This document shows, one piece after another, positions 52,653-61,603 of a stretch of 64,000 nt of DNA; within the stretch, counting starts at the first letter, position 1, and the number at the start of each line of letters is the position of its first letter. The notes under the pieces were generated by a model. That model saw only the letters and a list, made by a program, of their open reading frames with translations. It searched no databases and was not told the origin of the DNA. Source of the stretch: Marinifilum sp. D714 (GTDB lineage: Bacteria > Bacteroidota > Bacteroidia > Bacteroidales > Marinifilaceae); assembly GCF_030851345.1 (NCBI RefSeq), contig NZ_JALPNU010000005.1, forward strand, positions 186,001 through 250,000, in the 5' to 3' direction. Position numbers and translations under genes: made by a program.

Positions 52653-53441
52653 ATGAATAAAAAAAGATACACCATTGAATGTCTAACCAATTTACATGTT
52701 GGCAGCGGAGATATTAACTATGGAACCATTGACAGACTGGTACAACGCGATGCGGTTACCGATTTACCAACCATACATGCATCGGGCTTAAAAGGTGCAT
52801 TGAAAGAATTCTTTGATGCCAACAACGAAATAAACAACGATTTTTTTAGCATAGTTTTTGGCAGTGTCCCAAACTCAAGAAAAACAAAGAGTAACAAGCA
52901 AAATATTGGTTCTTATATTTTTAACGATAGCCATCTGCTTGCCTTTCCATTGCGTGCTAACGACGCTCCATACTATATGGCTACTTGCCCCGAAGTATTC
53001 AACAAATTTACCAATGCCAATGTACCGGATATCAACAAAGCAGTTTTAATTGGCGGCGAGAGAAAAAATAGCCAGATTGAAGATTTGGAAGAAAATGATT
53101 TTGAAGAAAAAGATCCATTTACAGAAGAAACTACCAAATTATTAAAAGATCAGCTTGGCACAAAAATTATTGTACTTCCTTTTAAAGAATTTAAAAAATA
53201 CTGCAATAACCTGCCTGCAATAGCAAGAAACTATCTTGAAAATGGAGAAAGTAAAAACCTATGGTACGAAGAAGTAGTTCCTTCGAAAAGCATATTCTGG
53301 ACAGATATTATTGATGGAACAGAAACAAACGAAATTAATAAGAAAATTGAAGATACTTTTAGCAAAATAGAAGAATCTTCGGTTCAGATTGGTGCCAATG
53401 CTTCAATAGGTTACGGACAGTGTAAATTTAAATCTGTTTAA
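52653..53441 (+). CDS. cmr4: Cmr4, backbone subunit with target-RNA nuclease site
   Basis: The 262-residue product starts YTIECLTNLHVGSGDINYGT, continues IDRLVQRDAVTDLPTIHASG and LKGALKEFF, all RAMP backbone signatures. Asp27 in GTIDRLVQ corresponds to the catalytic Asp that cuts target RNA at 6-nt intervals in other Cmr complexes, so target cleavage should be intact. The end, GANASIGYGQCKF, is the glycine-rich RAMP loop. Confidence 0.93.
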   Translation: MNKKRYTIECLTNLHVGSGDINYGTIDRLVQRDAVTDLPTIHASGLKGALKEFFDANNEINNDFFSIVFGSVPNSRKTKSNKQNIGSYIFNDSHLLAFPLRANDAPYYMATCPEVFNKFTNANVPDINKAVLIGGERKNSQIEDLEENDFEEKDPFTEETTKLLKDQLGTKIIVLPFKEFKKYCNNLPAIARNYLENGESKNLWYEEVVPSKSIFWTDIIDGTETNEINKKIEDTFSKIEESSVQIGANASIGYGQCKFKSV

Positions 53442-53453
53442 AAGAAAAGGAAA

Positions 53454-53798
53454 ATGAAAAAATTAAGCAGTGATGATTACAAAAAAGCATTTGACATTGT
53501 CAAAAGAGTTTTAACAATAGAAAATGACGATAACAAAGTAGAAAAAAGCACTAAATCTTACATTTCTTCAATTGGTGCATCGGTTCGTTGTTCGGGTTTA
53601 ACTGCAACAGTAGCGGCCTACATTGCAACCGAAGGAAAAGAGAAAGTAATAAAAGCCCTTGGACAATTTATTGACAGTTCTATTGACAAGCATGAAACTG
53701 TTTTGGAAAAAGTAATTGCCAAAGAAATTTCTACCGAACAATTCGAAAATGCGATCGTAGCTATTAAACTAGCCATTCGTACATTTGATGAAAAATAA
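53454..53798 (+). CDS. cmr5: Cmr5, small helical subunit
   Basis: The 114-residue helical protein lies between cmr4 and cmr6. SSIGASVRCSGLTATVAAYI and KVIKALGQFIDSSIDKHETV are typical of Cmr5/Cas11. Several copies line the target-strand face of the complex. It overlaps cmr6 by 11 bases. Confidence 0.88.
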   Translation: MKKLSSDDYKKAFDIVKRVLTIENDDNKVEKSTKSYISSIGASVRCSGLTATVAAYIATEGKEKVIKALGQFIDSSIDKHETVLEKVIAKEISTEQFENAIVAIKLAIRTFDEK

Positions 53799-54612
53799 TC
53801 AACAGATGGGAAATACAAATTATCCAAATTATGGCTATCTGTTTTATTATGACTATTACAATAGTGAAAACAATAGTGTAAGTAAAAATAATAAAGCTCA
53901 TGATGCAATTTTAAACGCAAAAGTTTCTAAGAAAGAATTCGAAGGACTACAATTAAAAACCATATATCCTGGCTTGGTCCTTGGTACTGGATACACACAT
54001 AATTTAAAAGGAGCAGATGGTTTTAAAATTGGGTTTTATTTTGATCATACAAGTGGACTACCGGTAATTCCAGGAGCCTCGATAAAAGGAGCTTTGCGTA
54101 ATGCCTTTCCTGGCAGACAAAGTAAAATTTATAAGAATCCGAAAAATAAATTGGTACAAAAAAGACGAGCAAAAAAAATTGAAGAAGCCAAATACAATTA
54201 CATGGCTTCTATTTTACCTTCTGAAAAAATAAAAAACCTTAATCAGACAGAAATTGAAAATTTAATAGATGAAATTGAATTGGAAATATTCGAAGGAAAA
54301 GTAAAAGAAGAAGGCAAAGAGAAAAAGTTACCAACAGCAAAAAGAGACACTTTTTTTAATGCTGAAATTATTAAAGGAAACAAAAATGGTGAAATATTTG
54401 GTGATGACTACATTACACATCACAAAGACCCATTGAAGAATCCTACCCCCTTGATGTTTTTAAAAATATTACCCAATGTTACATGGGGTTTTAATTTTAA
54501 ATTACACGATGGAAAGATATCAGCTAAGGAAAAAGAGATATTATTTGAAAAGATAATTCTTTATTTCGGCCTTGGTGCCAAAACCAATCTTGGTTATGGC
54601 CAATTTGAATAA
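53788..54612 (+). CDS. cmr6: Cmr6, type III-B effector subunit
   Basis: From the ATG at 53788 the product is 274 residues. GLVLGTGYTHNLKGADGFKI and IPGASIKGALRNAFPGRQSK are Cmr6 signatures, and it ends with FGLGAKTNLGYGQFE. An inserted charged helix region (residues ~130-180) is present. It is the last gene of the plus-strand operon and ends 17 bases before a perfect 44-bp palindrome. Confidence 0.92.
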   Translation: MKNNQQMGNTNYPNYGYLFYYDYYNSENNSVSKNNKAHDAILNAKVSKKEFEGLQLKTIYPGLVLGTGYTHNLKGADGFKIGFYFDHTSGLPVIPGASIKGALRNAFPGRQSKIYKNPKNKLVQKRRAKKIEEAKYNYMASILPSEKIKNLNQTEIENLIDEIELEIFEGKVKEEGKEKKLPTAKRDTFFNAEIIKGNKNGEIFGDDYITHHKDPLKNPTPLMFLKILPNVTWGFNFKLHDGKISAKEKEILFEKIILYFGLGAKTNLGYGQFE

Positions 54613-54628
54613 AACCATATCAACTTAC

Positions 54629-54672
54629 AAAAGAAAAGGGTTAGACTAAATTTAGTCTAACCCTTTTCTTTT
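54629..54672. terminator. Perfect 44-bp palindrome between cmr6 and the CRISPR array
   Basis: AAAAGAAAAGGGTTAGACTA (plus AA) is followed with no loop by its exact reverse complement. The outer arms are A-rich on the left and T-rich on the right, so RNA from either strand folds into a hairpin with a U-tract. It fits a bidirectional terminator between the converging cmr and array transcripts. It ends 13 bases before the first repeat. Confidence 0.85.
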
Positions 54673-54685
54673 ATAAAGGTCTTGC

Positions 54686-55368
54686 TACACAATACGCCGT
54701 AGCGCTCAATATACCTCAAGGCACATGAAGAATATATTTTGGGTATTTTTAGGTCTAGTGTCTCAATACGCCGTAGCGATCAATATACCTCAAGGCACAA
54801 ATGGAGTAAAATATATAAATCCATATGGATTTGTCTCAATACGCCGTAACGCTCAATATACCTCAAGGCATTCATTTTTATTAATATATAAAGTTTCATA
54901 GTTAGTCTCAATACGCCGTAACGCTCAATATACCTCAAGGCAATAAAAGTTTCGATGTAATGAAATTTTTCCAGTCTCAATACGCCGTAACGCTCAATAT
55001 ACCTCAAGGCAAGTATTAACTTAAAACAAATCATTATGGAACAAAAGTCTCAATACGCCGTAACGCTCAATATACCTCAAGGCAGTAATAATGGTAAATT
55101 CTACTTTGTTTTCATAATAGTCTCAATACGCCGTAACGCTCAATATACCTCAAGGCATTTTGTTGAATTATCTATACATTAATTATTTTGGTCTCAATAC
55201 GCCGTAACGCTCAATATACCTCAAGGCATAAAATTTATGGATATTTTAAAAAAGTTTGAAGTCTCAATACGCCGTAACGCTCAATATACCTCAAGGCATA
55301 ATTATAAAAGTAAATGAAAATGAGATTTCAAGTCTCAATACGCCGTAACGCTCAATATACCTCAAGGC
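54686..55368 (-). CRISPR. Type III-B CRISPR array, 10 repeats and 9 spacers
   Basis: Ten copies of a 37-bp repeat begin GTCTCAATACGCCGTAACGC on the plus strand and end CAATATACCTCAAGGC. They start at 54686, 54760, 54833, 54905, 54974, 55047, 55120, 55191, 55261 and 55332. Spacers are 32-37 bp. The first copy is the most diverged and the second carries GTAGCGAT, while the other eight are identical, so the left end is the old, trailer end. The reverse complement ends ATTGAGAC, close to the usual ATTGAAAC crRNA tag, so transcription should run on the minus strand from a leader at 55369-55848. Confidence 0.97.
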
Positions 55369-55848
55369 TAATTCAAAATCAACCTGTTATATATTGTTTT
55401 TCATTTTGTTTTTTCAAAGATTCCTTTTACATGCCTTTGCCTGTAGGTATTATAGCAATTTGCAAAAAATCTTTGAATATGTATTTATTTTTCATGTGCA
55501 AAAATGAGTTTTTTCAAGCTTATTTTTACTACAATGCTTGTTATCAGTAAAATACAACTTAAAAAAAGTTTGAATGTAGAAAATGTAATCGAAAAAAAAT
55601 CGCACATTCAAATATTAAATTTTCCACACATTCAAAAAACACTGATAATAAGACAATTGCAAACACACAAAAACGATCAAAAACAAAAATCTTTGAATGT
55701 GTTTTTCATATAAAACATAAAGCGAAGATATTCAAAAAATTTTTTTATCCTTTTTTATATGCAAAAACATACTTCACACACATAAACACCTAACCTTATG
55801 AACATTAAGTGCGTTTTAAAAAAGTTTGAATGTGTTTTCCTATTCAAA
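55369..55848 (-). promoter_or_regulatory. CRISPR leader with repeated TTTGAATGTG motifs
   Basis: This 480-base AT-rich stretch lies between the youngest repeat and the cas2 stop. It contains TTTGAATATG (55472), TTTGAATGT (55569), TTTGAATGTG (55692 and 55825) and the inverse forms ACATTCAAA (55604) and CACATTCAAA (55627). The array could be read from a promoter here or by read-through from cas2. No gene is seen. Confidence 0.7.
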
Positions 55849-56133
55849 TTACACATTTATAACCGTAGGTTTTATTCCAGGTAAGCCAATAAATGTTGCC
55901 TTTGGATAACATTCTCTACACACAGGGTAAATCAATAAGATATCCTTTTTATGGCTTACAATCCCTTCCAGATCGGTCTTCATTTTTTTATATTTACTTA
56001 AGGTTGTAAAACATTCAAACACACTTTTGTTTTTACGGGTGCCACCATAGCTAAGCAGCAATTTATTTATTCTTGACCTTCTACGATTACTTGGTGTATC
56101 GTAAGCAACTACATATATATTTTTATTTACCAT
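55849..56133 (-). CDS. cas2: Cas2
   Basis: The 94-residue product begins NIYVVAYDTPSNRRRSRINK, with the conserved Asp after the first strand, and continues LLLSYGGTRKNKSVFECFTT, the standard Cas2 core. It overlaps the RT-cas1 stop by 7 bases. With Cas1 it forms the spacer integration complex. Confidence 0.93.
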   Translation of the reverse strand: MVNKNIYVVAYDTPSNRRRSRINKLLLSYGGTRKNKSVFECFTTLSKYKKMKTDLEGIVSHKKDILLIYPVCRECYPKATFIGLPGIKPTVINV

Positions 56134-58412
56134 GTTTTAATATAAGGTTTATAAGTTGGAATTTCGTCCATAAAAAAACGTCGGGTACAATAAACCTGAT
56201 AATGTATAATCTCATTTACTCTTCTCTCTGTTTTCCTAAATTTTTCAACACTATTGAAGCGTTCCAACAACCTCTCGAGCAAACGATGTTTGGTTTCCTC
56301 ACTCAATAAATTATCAGTCATTTCAATGTGTTCACCTTTACTTATCAAACTAATCACTACTCTATCTACAATTGCCGACCGAAACTCTTCCACCATATCG
56401 TATACAAATGCAGCATTGGTATTTTCCGAAGAGTGCAATATTCCAATACAAGGATTCATTCTTACATTTATAACTGCATGCCAAATTTTAGAATAAAGAA
56501 TAGCATATCCATAATTCAACATGGAATTTACAGGATCAATAGCCCCTTTTTGCTCTCGTTTTTCAAATGAAATATAGTCATCAAGAATACGCCCTACTTG
56601 TTGCCAATACAAATGCGATGCACGTGCTTCTATGGTCATAATTTGGGTTTGTACATCAACGGCTTTCTCTGCTATAATTTTCTTCAACCTCACCTGACAC
56701 TCTTTAATCCCTGCTAATGTTTTTGGTAAATGCTTGGTAAAATCCGGATCACTATCCTTTCGTTGTCTCGAAAAAAACTTAAGCGTATTGGCTTGATTCT
56801 TCATTTTACCAATTAATACTGCTTTTATCCAGTCGAGTCCAGATTCCGATTGCTGAGCATTTAATTGCACCAGTTCATTCCTGGCATGAGCAAATTTAGG
56901 AGTTGTTATTAAAGCATATGGCTTTCCATCAAAATTCAAAAAATTAAAAGCTATGTTTTTATCAGCACAAAACTTAATCAGATTTGATGAAAATCCTACT
57001 CCGGCAGAAGCAATTGTAATGGAGCGTAAATTAACTACATTAATTTCATTAATAGTTTCACCTTTTTTCTTAACAACTACCGAATTTTGCTTTTTACCCA
57101 GAACAACTCCTGGCGTAGAAACAACCAATTCCATAGCTGCCGATTCCATTTTTTGAAATTCTCGTTTGCGAGCTCGTACTGTTTTTGTAATTTTTTGTTC
57201 CTGGGAACTATTATTTACTCCTATAGTAGTACAAAACAATGCAATTTCATCAGCCAGTTGAGTTTTAGAAAGTTCATTTTCTGAAGTAAAGAAACGTATT
57301 GATCGTATAAAATTTCGAATACTGATTTTTGATGTTATTTCTCGTTTTGAAAATGCCTCGCTTAACTTATTCTTTAAGCAATTAATCAACATGTCATCTA
57401 ACTTTCCTACCTCTTTATCAGCAAGAACCTGTGCATAATAAGATTTTATACCATTTAAGGTTTCTGTAAACTTTTTTGCCGGAAACTTTTCTAAAATTCC
57501 AAAATTTTCATTCAAACTTTTAATTAAAGCCTGCTCCTTTTCTTCTGATAAAACAGCTATTCCATTTCTAATTTCTACCCCAAGAAAAGTAAAACTCTTT
57601 TTTATATGTACAAGTTGCGATTTATCATTTAACTTCAACTTCAGTTTCTCTTCCAGGTATCTACTTACCATTTGTAACTTTTGCTGAACTGCTCTTTTAG
57701 AATGAGCACAAATAATAATATCGTCAGCATATCGTAAATAGGCTATATTGTCCTTTTTTGTGACAAACCTGTCGAGCCAGTTTAAATAAAAATTAGCCAA
57801 CAAAGGTGAAAGTATCCCACCTTGTGGCAAACCTCCTTTTGTATCAAACCAACGATATTTATAATTCACTTTTCCCATTTGCAACCACAAGCGAATTAAG
57901 TGAGTCAATTTTCTATCCTTTACTTTAAGCTCGAGAAAACTAAGTAATTTTTCTGTTGGAATTTCATCAAAACAACTATCAATATCAGCAATTGCAAACC
58001 ATGAATAATGTTCATATCTAATGTAATGAAGTAATCTTTTAATAGCTTTTGCTGTACTTTTATTGGCTCGATAAGCATAACTAACGTTTAAGAAATCTTT
58101 CTCAAAAACAGGCTCCAATAAGTTTTTAACAGCACGTTGCACAATTTTATCAGATACCGATAACAAACCTATTTCACGTTTACTGCCATCTTTCTTTTGT
58201 AAACTAATCTTTTGAAGAGGTAATGGTGTATAGCTCTCTGCCTTTAATTTGGCTGAAATTTCATTTAATCTTTGCTGAGCAATCAGTTCAAATTCTTTAA
58301 CAGACACTGCATCTATTCCTCCGCTTGTATTTTTAGTTTTTACTTCAAGCCATGCCGCTTGTAAGGTTTCAACACTACATAATTGTTTATAATAATTAAT
58401 CTCCATCTCCAA
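56127..58412 (-). CDS. RT-cas1: Reverse transcriptase-Cas1 fusion
   Basis: The 761-residue protein has an N-terminal group II intron-like RT domain (residues ~1-340). FAIADIDSCFDEI supplies the first catalytic Asp, GGLPQGGILSPLLANFYL is motif 4, and YLRYADDIIICAH holds YADD at 228-231. From ~425 onward is Cas1, with Glu595 (TIEARASHLYW), His660 (GILHSSENTNAAF) and Glu675/676 (YDMVEEFRSAIVDR) as the metal-binding triad. No Cas6 domain is fused at the N-terminus. Such fusions acquire spacers from RNA. It lies between cas6 and cas2. Confidence 0.96.
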   Translation of the reverse strand: MEMEINYYKQLCSVETLQAAWLEVKTKNTSGGIDAVSVKEFELIAQQRLNEISAKLKAESYTPLPLQKISLQKKDGSKREIGLLSVSDKIVQRAVKNLLEPVFEKDFLNVSYAYRANKSTAKAIKRLLHYIRYEHYSWFAIADIDSCFDEIPTEKLLSFLELKVKDRKLTHLIRLWLQMGKVNYKYRWFDTKGGLPQGGILSPLLANFYLNWLDRFVTKKDNIAYLRYADDIIICAHSKRAVQQKLQMVSRYLEEKLKLKLNDKSQLVHIKKSFTFLGVEIRNGIAVLSEEKEQALIKSLNENFGILEKFPAKKFTETLNGIKSYYAQVLADKEVGKLDDMLINCLKNKLSEAFSKREITSKISIRNFIRSIRFFTSENELSKTQLADEIALFCTTIGVNNSSQEQKITKTVRARKREFQKMESAAMELVVSTPGVVLGKKQNSVVVKKKGETINEINVVNLRSITIASAGVGFSSNLIKFCADKNIAFNFLNFDGKPYALITTPKFAHARNELVQLNAQQSESGLDWIKAVLIGKMKNQANTLKFFSRQRKDSDPDFTKHLPKTLAGIKECQVRLKKIIAEKAVDVQTQIMTIEARASHLYWQQVGRILDDYISFEKREQKGAIDPVNSMLNYGYAILYSKIWHAVINVRMNPCIGILHSSENTNAAFVYDMVEEFRSAIVDRVVISLISKGEHIEMTDNLLSEETKHRLLERLLERFNSVEKFRKTERRVNEIIHYQVYCTRRFFMDEIPTYKPYIKTW

Positions 58413-58436
58413 GAATCAATGAAATCAGAATAAAAT

Positions 58437-59333
58437 CTACCAACTCAATTTTCCCAAGCCGTAAGAACTGTATTTACCAATGCCTAAATAGCGAATTAAA
58501 ACCAACAGTTCGGTGTAAGACAATATATTTTCGCTTAAATTGGTAAACTCTCCTGCTATTGCATCAACTTTTATTTTTTTGCCATATCGCTTGTTTTTCC
58601 ATACTTCCAAACGATGGATATGAACCTCATAGTTCATTTCAGGCAATGCCATATTTTCTATTTTCGAAAGAGGAGAACCACAATAAAATTGAGCCAGCAA
58701 ATTATACTTTGTATGTGCCTGCTGCAACAGCTGTTCCACTAGCTTCTCTTCAATTAAATGTTTTCCCGACTGTAAATGAAGCGGTGTGTGGGTTCTTAAT
58801 TTTGTAGTGTTTAAATCCGGTATAGCCGAAATGTTTTCCAGCGAAAAGCGATTGTCCATAGCTGTATCTTGCTTGTTGGGCAATACACTTTCAAAACTTT
58901 CCAACAAAAAGTTGCTTACAACCGAATGTTCTGCATATTTGTGCATCTGGCTAAAAGCCATAATAATATTGGGCAAGTGCTTGTTGGCCGATCCTATTAA
59001 GGCAAGATGAAACTCCATTTTTTCGGCCTTTGTGTATTCTGTTTTTTCATTTAATGCTGGCGATAGTACATATCCTATAGGTGGATTGGTGTATTTGCCT
59101 TTCCAAAAATGGCCATCGGGCAAAACAGGTTTAAAAAGCTGGCAATAGGAACAGTTTTCTTTATTGCAGCGAATGTGTTTTGTACCAGCATGTCCGTTGA
59201 CATTGTAGAGCACCTGCCCAAACAAGCCATGAAAAAATGCAAATGGCGATGTTGGCAATTCAAAATGATCTGTTCTAAGCTTTAGTACGATTTTATATTG
59301 GTAAAAAAAGAGTTTATTGTATTCTTGATTCAT
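58437..59333 (-). CDS. cas6: Cas6 crRNA-processing endoribonuclease
   Basis: From the ATG at 59333 the product is 298 residues. A GTG at 59345, nine bases from the stop of the ATPase gene, is an alternative start. The protein has a Cys cluster (HIRCNKENCSYCQLF) and a C-terminal glycine-rich loop (LGIGKYSSYGLGKLSW) as in the Cas6 C-terminal-domain family. It would cut the repeat RNA to leave the 8-nt tag. It is placed between the AAA+ gene and RT-cas1 with short spacing on both sides. Confidence 0.88.
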   Translation of the reverse strand: MNQEYNKLFFYQYKIVLKLRTDHFELPTSPFAFFHGLFGQVLYNVNGHAGTKHIRCNKENCSYCQLFKPVLPDGHFWKGKYTNPPIGYVLSPALNEKTEYTKAEKMEFHLALIGSANKHLPNIIMAFSQMHKYAEHSVVSNFLLESFESVLPNKQDTAMDNRFSLENISAIPDLNTTKLRTHTPLHLQSGKHLIEEKLVEQLLQQAHTKYNLLAQFYCGSPLSKIENMALPEMNYEVHIHRLEVWKNKRYGKKIKVDAIAGEFTNLSENILSYTELLVLIRYLGIGKYSSYGLGKLSW

Positions 59334-59353
59334 AAAATTCTTCACTTATTGGA

Positions 59354-61603
59354 TTATCGCTTGATGTAATACGAACTATCAATAAAAGGATGATCCACAC
59401 TAGCTGCAATCACATCTTTTGGCTTGATTTCGAATCCATTCAACAAACGCTCAATATCATCCTGGTTAAATGTTAAAAGCTGTTCATCACCGGCTTCTAC
59501 ATTTTCTCTTACCATTCGGTTGGCATGAATCTGCTTTAATTTTTCAAACAGGTTTCTGCACACTCTACCGTTTCCAAAATTCATATCCTTTTCCTCTATC
59601 AGAGTCTGAAAATATTCCGAAACAATTGTCATACAATCTTCACTCATGCTAAAGGATTCTTTCTGCATAAAGTTGATGAAGATCTCCAGCAATTCGCCCG
59701 AAGAGTAATCCGGAAAGTTGATCATATGAGGGAAACGACTTGCCAGTCCCGGATTGGCCGTAAGGAATTCTTCCATATTGTTGGTATAACCAGCCAATAT
59801 CACACAAGTTGTATCCTTAATCTGTTCCATTTCATCTACCAAAACATTAATGGCATCCGTACCAAAATCTCTCGGACTATCGGGCTTGTACAAACTGTAG
59901 GCTTCATCAATAAACAAAATTCCTCCTTTTGCTTGTCTGATTAAACGTCTCATATTTTGTTCGGTATCACCAATATATTGTCCCACTATACTTTGGCGAC
60001 TTGCCGCTACCAAATGCCCTTTAGACAATACCCCAATCGTTTTGTATATTTCTCCTAAAATGGAAGCCAAGGTGGTTTTTCCCGTTCCCGGATTTCCCAT
60101 AAAAATAGAATTCAAAGAAATGGCGTTGTTATTTCCTTTCAGGCGATTTACCTTTACCAGGTTAGTTAGAGAGGTAACACTTTCCTTAACGGATTGCAAA
60201 CCTGTTAAATCATTTAGTTTTTTCATAATTTCAGGCAAAGACTTCTGATCGTCTTCCGTGTATTCATCCTTTATGCTTTCCTGTAGATCCTGTTTACTAA
60301 TAAAATTGTCTCCATCTTCATTACTCGTTGTTATTCGTAAGGTATAATGATATCGAGCTTCGCCGGCCAACATGGTTGAAACACCAACATTAAAATCTTT
60401 TGTGCTTAAGTAAGATTTCATGTACTCAAAGTACTTTACAACCAATGCAAGTGCTTCTGTACTTACTTCCAAACCATAAGCTTTTACTTCTTCAACAAAA
60501 TGTTTCACAAGCATATCAACAGAAACACTTTCAAAATGGAAAACATTTTGAAAACAGATTCTTAATGTTGGTGAAATTGCAGAAAGACGATCCCATCCTT
60601 GTTCACTTAGTGACAATAAAAACAGATTATTGGATTGTTCGATAATATGATTGCATAGACTTTCAATCATCTCCTCCTTTTTAAATGGATCTTGAATCAG
60701 CTGATCTCTATTATCATTTTTGTCCATATTTTCGATCAACACAACTGAATTTTCCATATCCGACAATTTCCCCTCCAAATCACATTTATCAGTCAAATTG
60801 CTAAAATCTATTTTTGAAACATTTATATCCTCAAAAAAACTTGATGCAAACATCTTTGTTAATTCGTATGTATCAATATTTTTGTCGTTAACAAAAACAC
60901 AATTCAAACGCATGGAAAAGAAGTCTTTCTGTTTGGCAAGACTTTCTGCTACCTGTTGTGTATTCTTCACAAAAGAAAGGTAGGATTGAGGAGCCATATC
61001 CATTACATCAATAGTAGCCCTCTTCAGTTCTTCTTCATCAACTTCTAAACCCATTGCCAATCGCCATAAAGTTCTTCCATAGCCAGTATCTACTTCTTCT
61101 TCTTTCTTTTCAGGCATAATACGGTTTAAGTCAAATGTTTTCAAAGTAGTAAAATGCGCTTCCCGAAATATCTCCCGAAAATCGGAAAACTCCTCTTTAT
61201 ACCACTTCATGCTTTTGGAACCAATCACAATTGACCTAACAACCTGTTTGTTATTACTTGATTGATATTTTTTAATATCTCTATAATAATTGGTGTTAGC
61301 ATACGCAATCTCAATTACTACATCCTTAAGCTTATCATCATCTAAATCATCATGTAAAAAATGTACAGGAAAAATATACTTGCCATCTTTGCTTACCAAG
61401 ATCATATCAAAACTCTTCCCTGTAAACACACATTTAAAATTCAAACGATTAGCATTTTCACAAACTAATTTGAGATACGGAATTTTCCACTCCTTATCCC
61501 ATTCGTACAATAATTCTTCACAAGTCCCCAGAGCTTCCTCTATTTCTCCACACCAAAAACTATTATTTACTTCTTCAATGTCTTCAAAATAATCATCCAT
61601 CAT
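59354..61603 (-). CDS. CbbX/SpoVK-like AAA+ ATPase in the cas6 operon
   Basis: The 749-residue protein has three parts. Residues ~1-160 form an unrecognised alpha/beta domain. Residues ~215-425 look like a degenerate AAA module (NSVVLIENMDK in a Walker B position, no Walker A). Residues ~465-735 are a full AAA+ domain of the CbbX/SpoVK type, with Walker A GNPGTGKT at ~503-510, Walker B GGILFIDEAYSLYKP at ~560-574 and an Arg in LASRFPHM. Related ATPases remodel protein partners. It overlaps the M48 gene by 4 bases and is followed by cas6 after 8-20 bases, so all three are likely cotranscribed. Confidence 0.82.
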   Translation of the reverse strand: MMDDYFEDIEEVNNSFWCGEIEEALGTCEELLYEWDKEWKIPYLKLVCENANRLNFKCVFTGKSFDMILVSKDGKYIFPVHFLHDDLDDDKLKDVVIEIAYANTNYYRDIKKYQSSNNKQVVRSIVIGSKSMKWYKEEFSDFREIFREAHFTTLKTFDLNRIMPEKKEEEVDTGYGRTLWRLAMGLEVDEEELKRATIDVMDMAPQSYLSFVKNTQQVAESLAKQKDFFSMRLNCVFVNDKNIDTYELTKMFASSFFEDINVSKIDFSNLTDKCDLEGKLSDMENSVVLIENMDKNDNRDQLIQDPFKKEEMIESLCNHIIEQSNNLFLLSLSEQGWDRLSAISPTLRICFQNVFHFESVSVDMLVKHFVEEVKAYGLEVSTEALALVVKYFEYMKSYLSTKDFNVGVSTMLAGEARYHYTLRITTSNEDGDNFISKQDLQESIKDEYTEDDQKSLPEIMKKLNDLTGLQSVKESVTSLTNLVKVNRLKGNNNAISLNSIFMGNPGTGKTTLASILGEIYKTIGVLSKGHLVAASRQSIVGQYIGDTEQNMRRLIRQAKGGILFIDEAYSLYKPDSPRDFGTDAINVLVDEMEQIKDTTCVILAGYTNNMEEFLTANPGLASRFPHMINFPDYSSGELLEIFINFMQKESFSMSEDCMTIVSEYFQTLIEEKDMNFGNGRVCRNLFEKLKQIHANRMVRENVEAGDEQLLTFNQDDIERLLNGFEIKPKDVIAASVDHPFIDSSYYIKR

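Noticed and set aside
46255-54612. Search for a Csm6/Csx1 CARF-HEPN effector or an HD nuclease in Cmr2
   Set aside because: No RxxxxH-type HEPN protein with a CARF domain occurs in the operon, and Cmr2 begins directly with the Palm-type region.
56127-58412. The reverse transcriptase considered as a group II intron or diversity-generating element
   Set aside because: The same frame continues into a full Cas1 domain with its catalytic triad, and cas6 and cas2 flank it. No intron RNA ends, maturase domain or template/variable repeat pair were seen.
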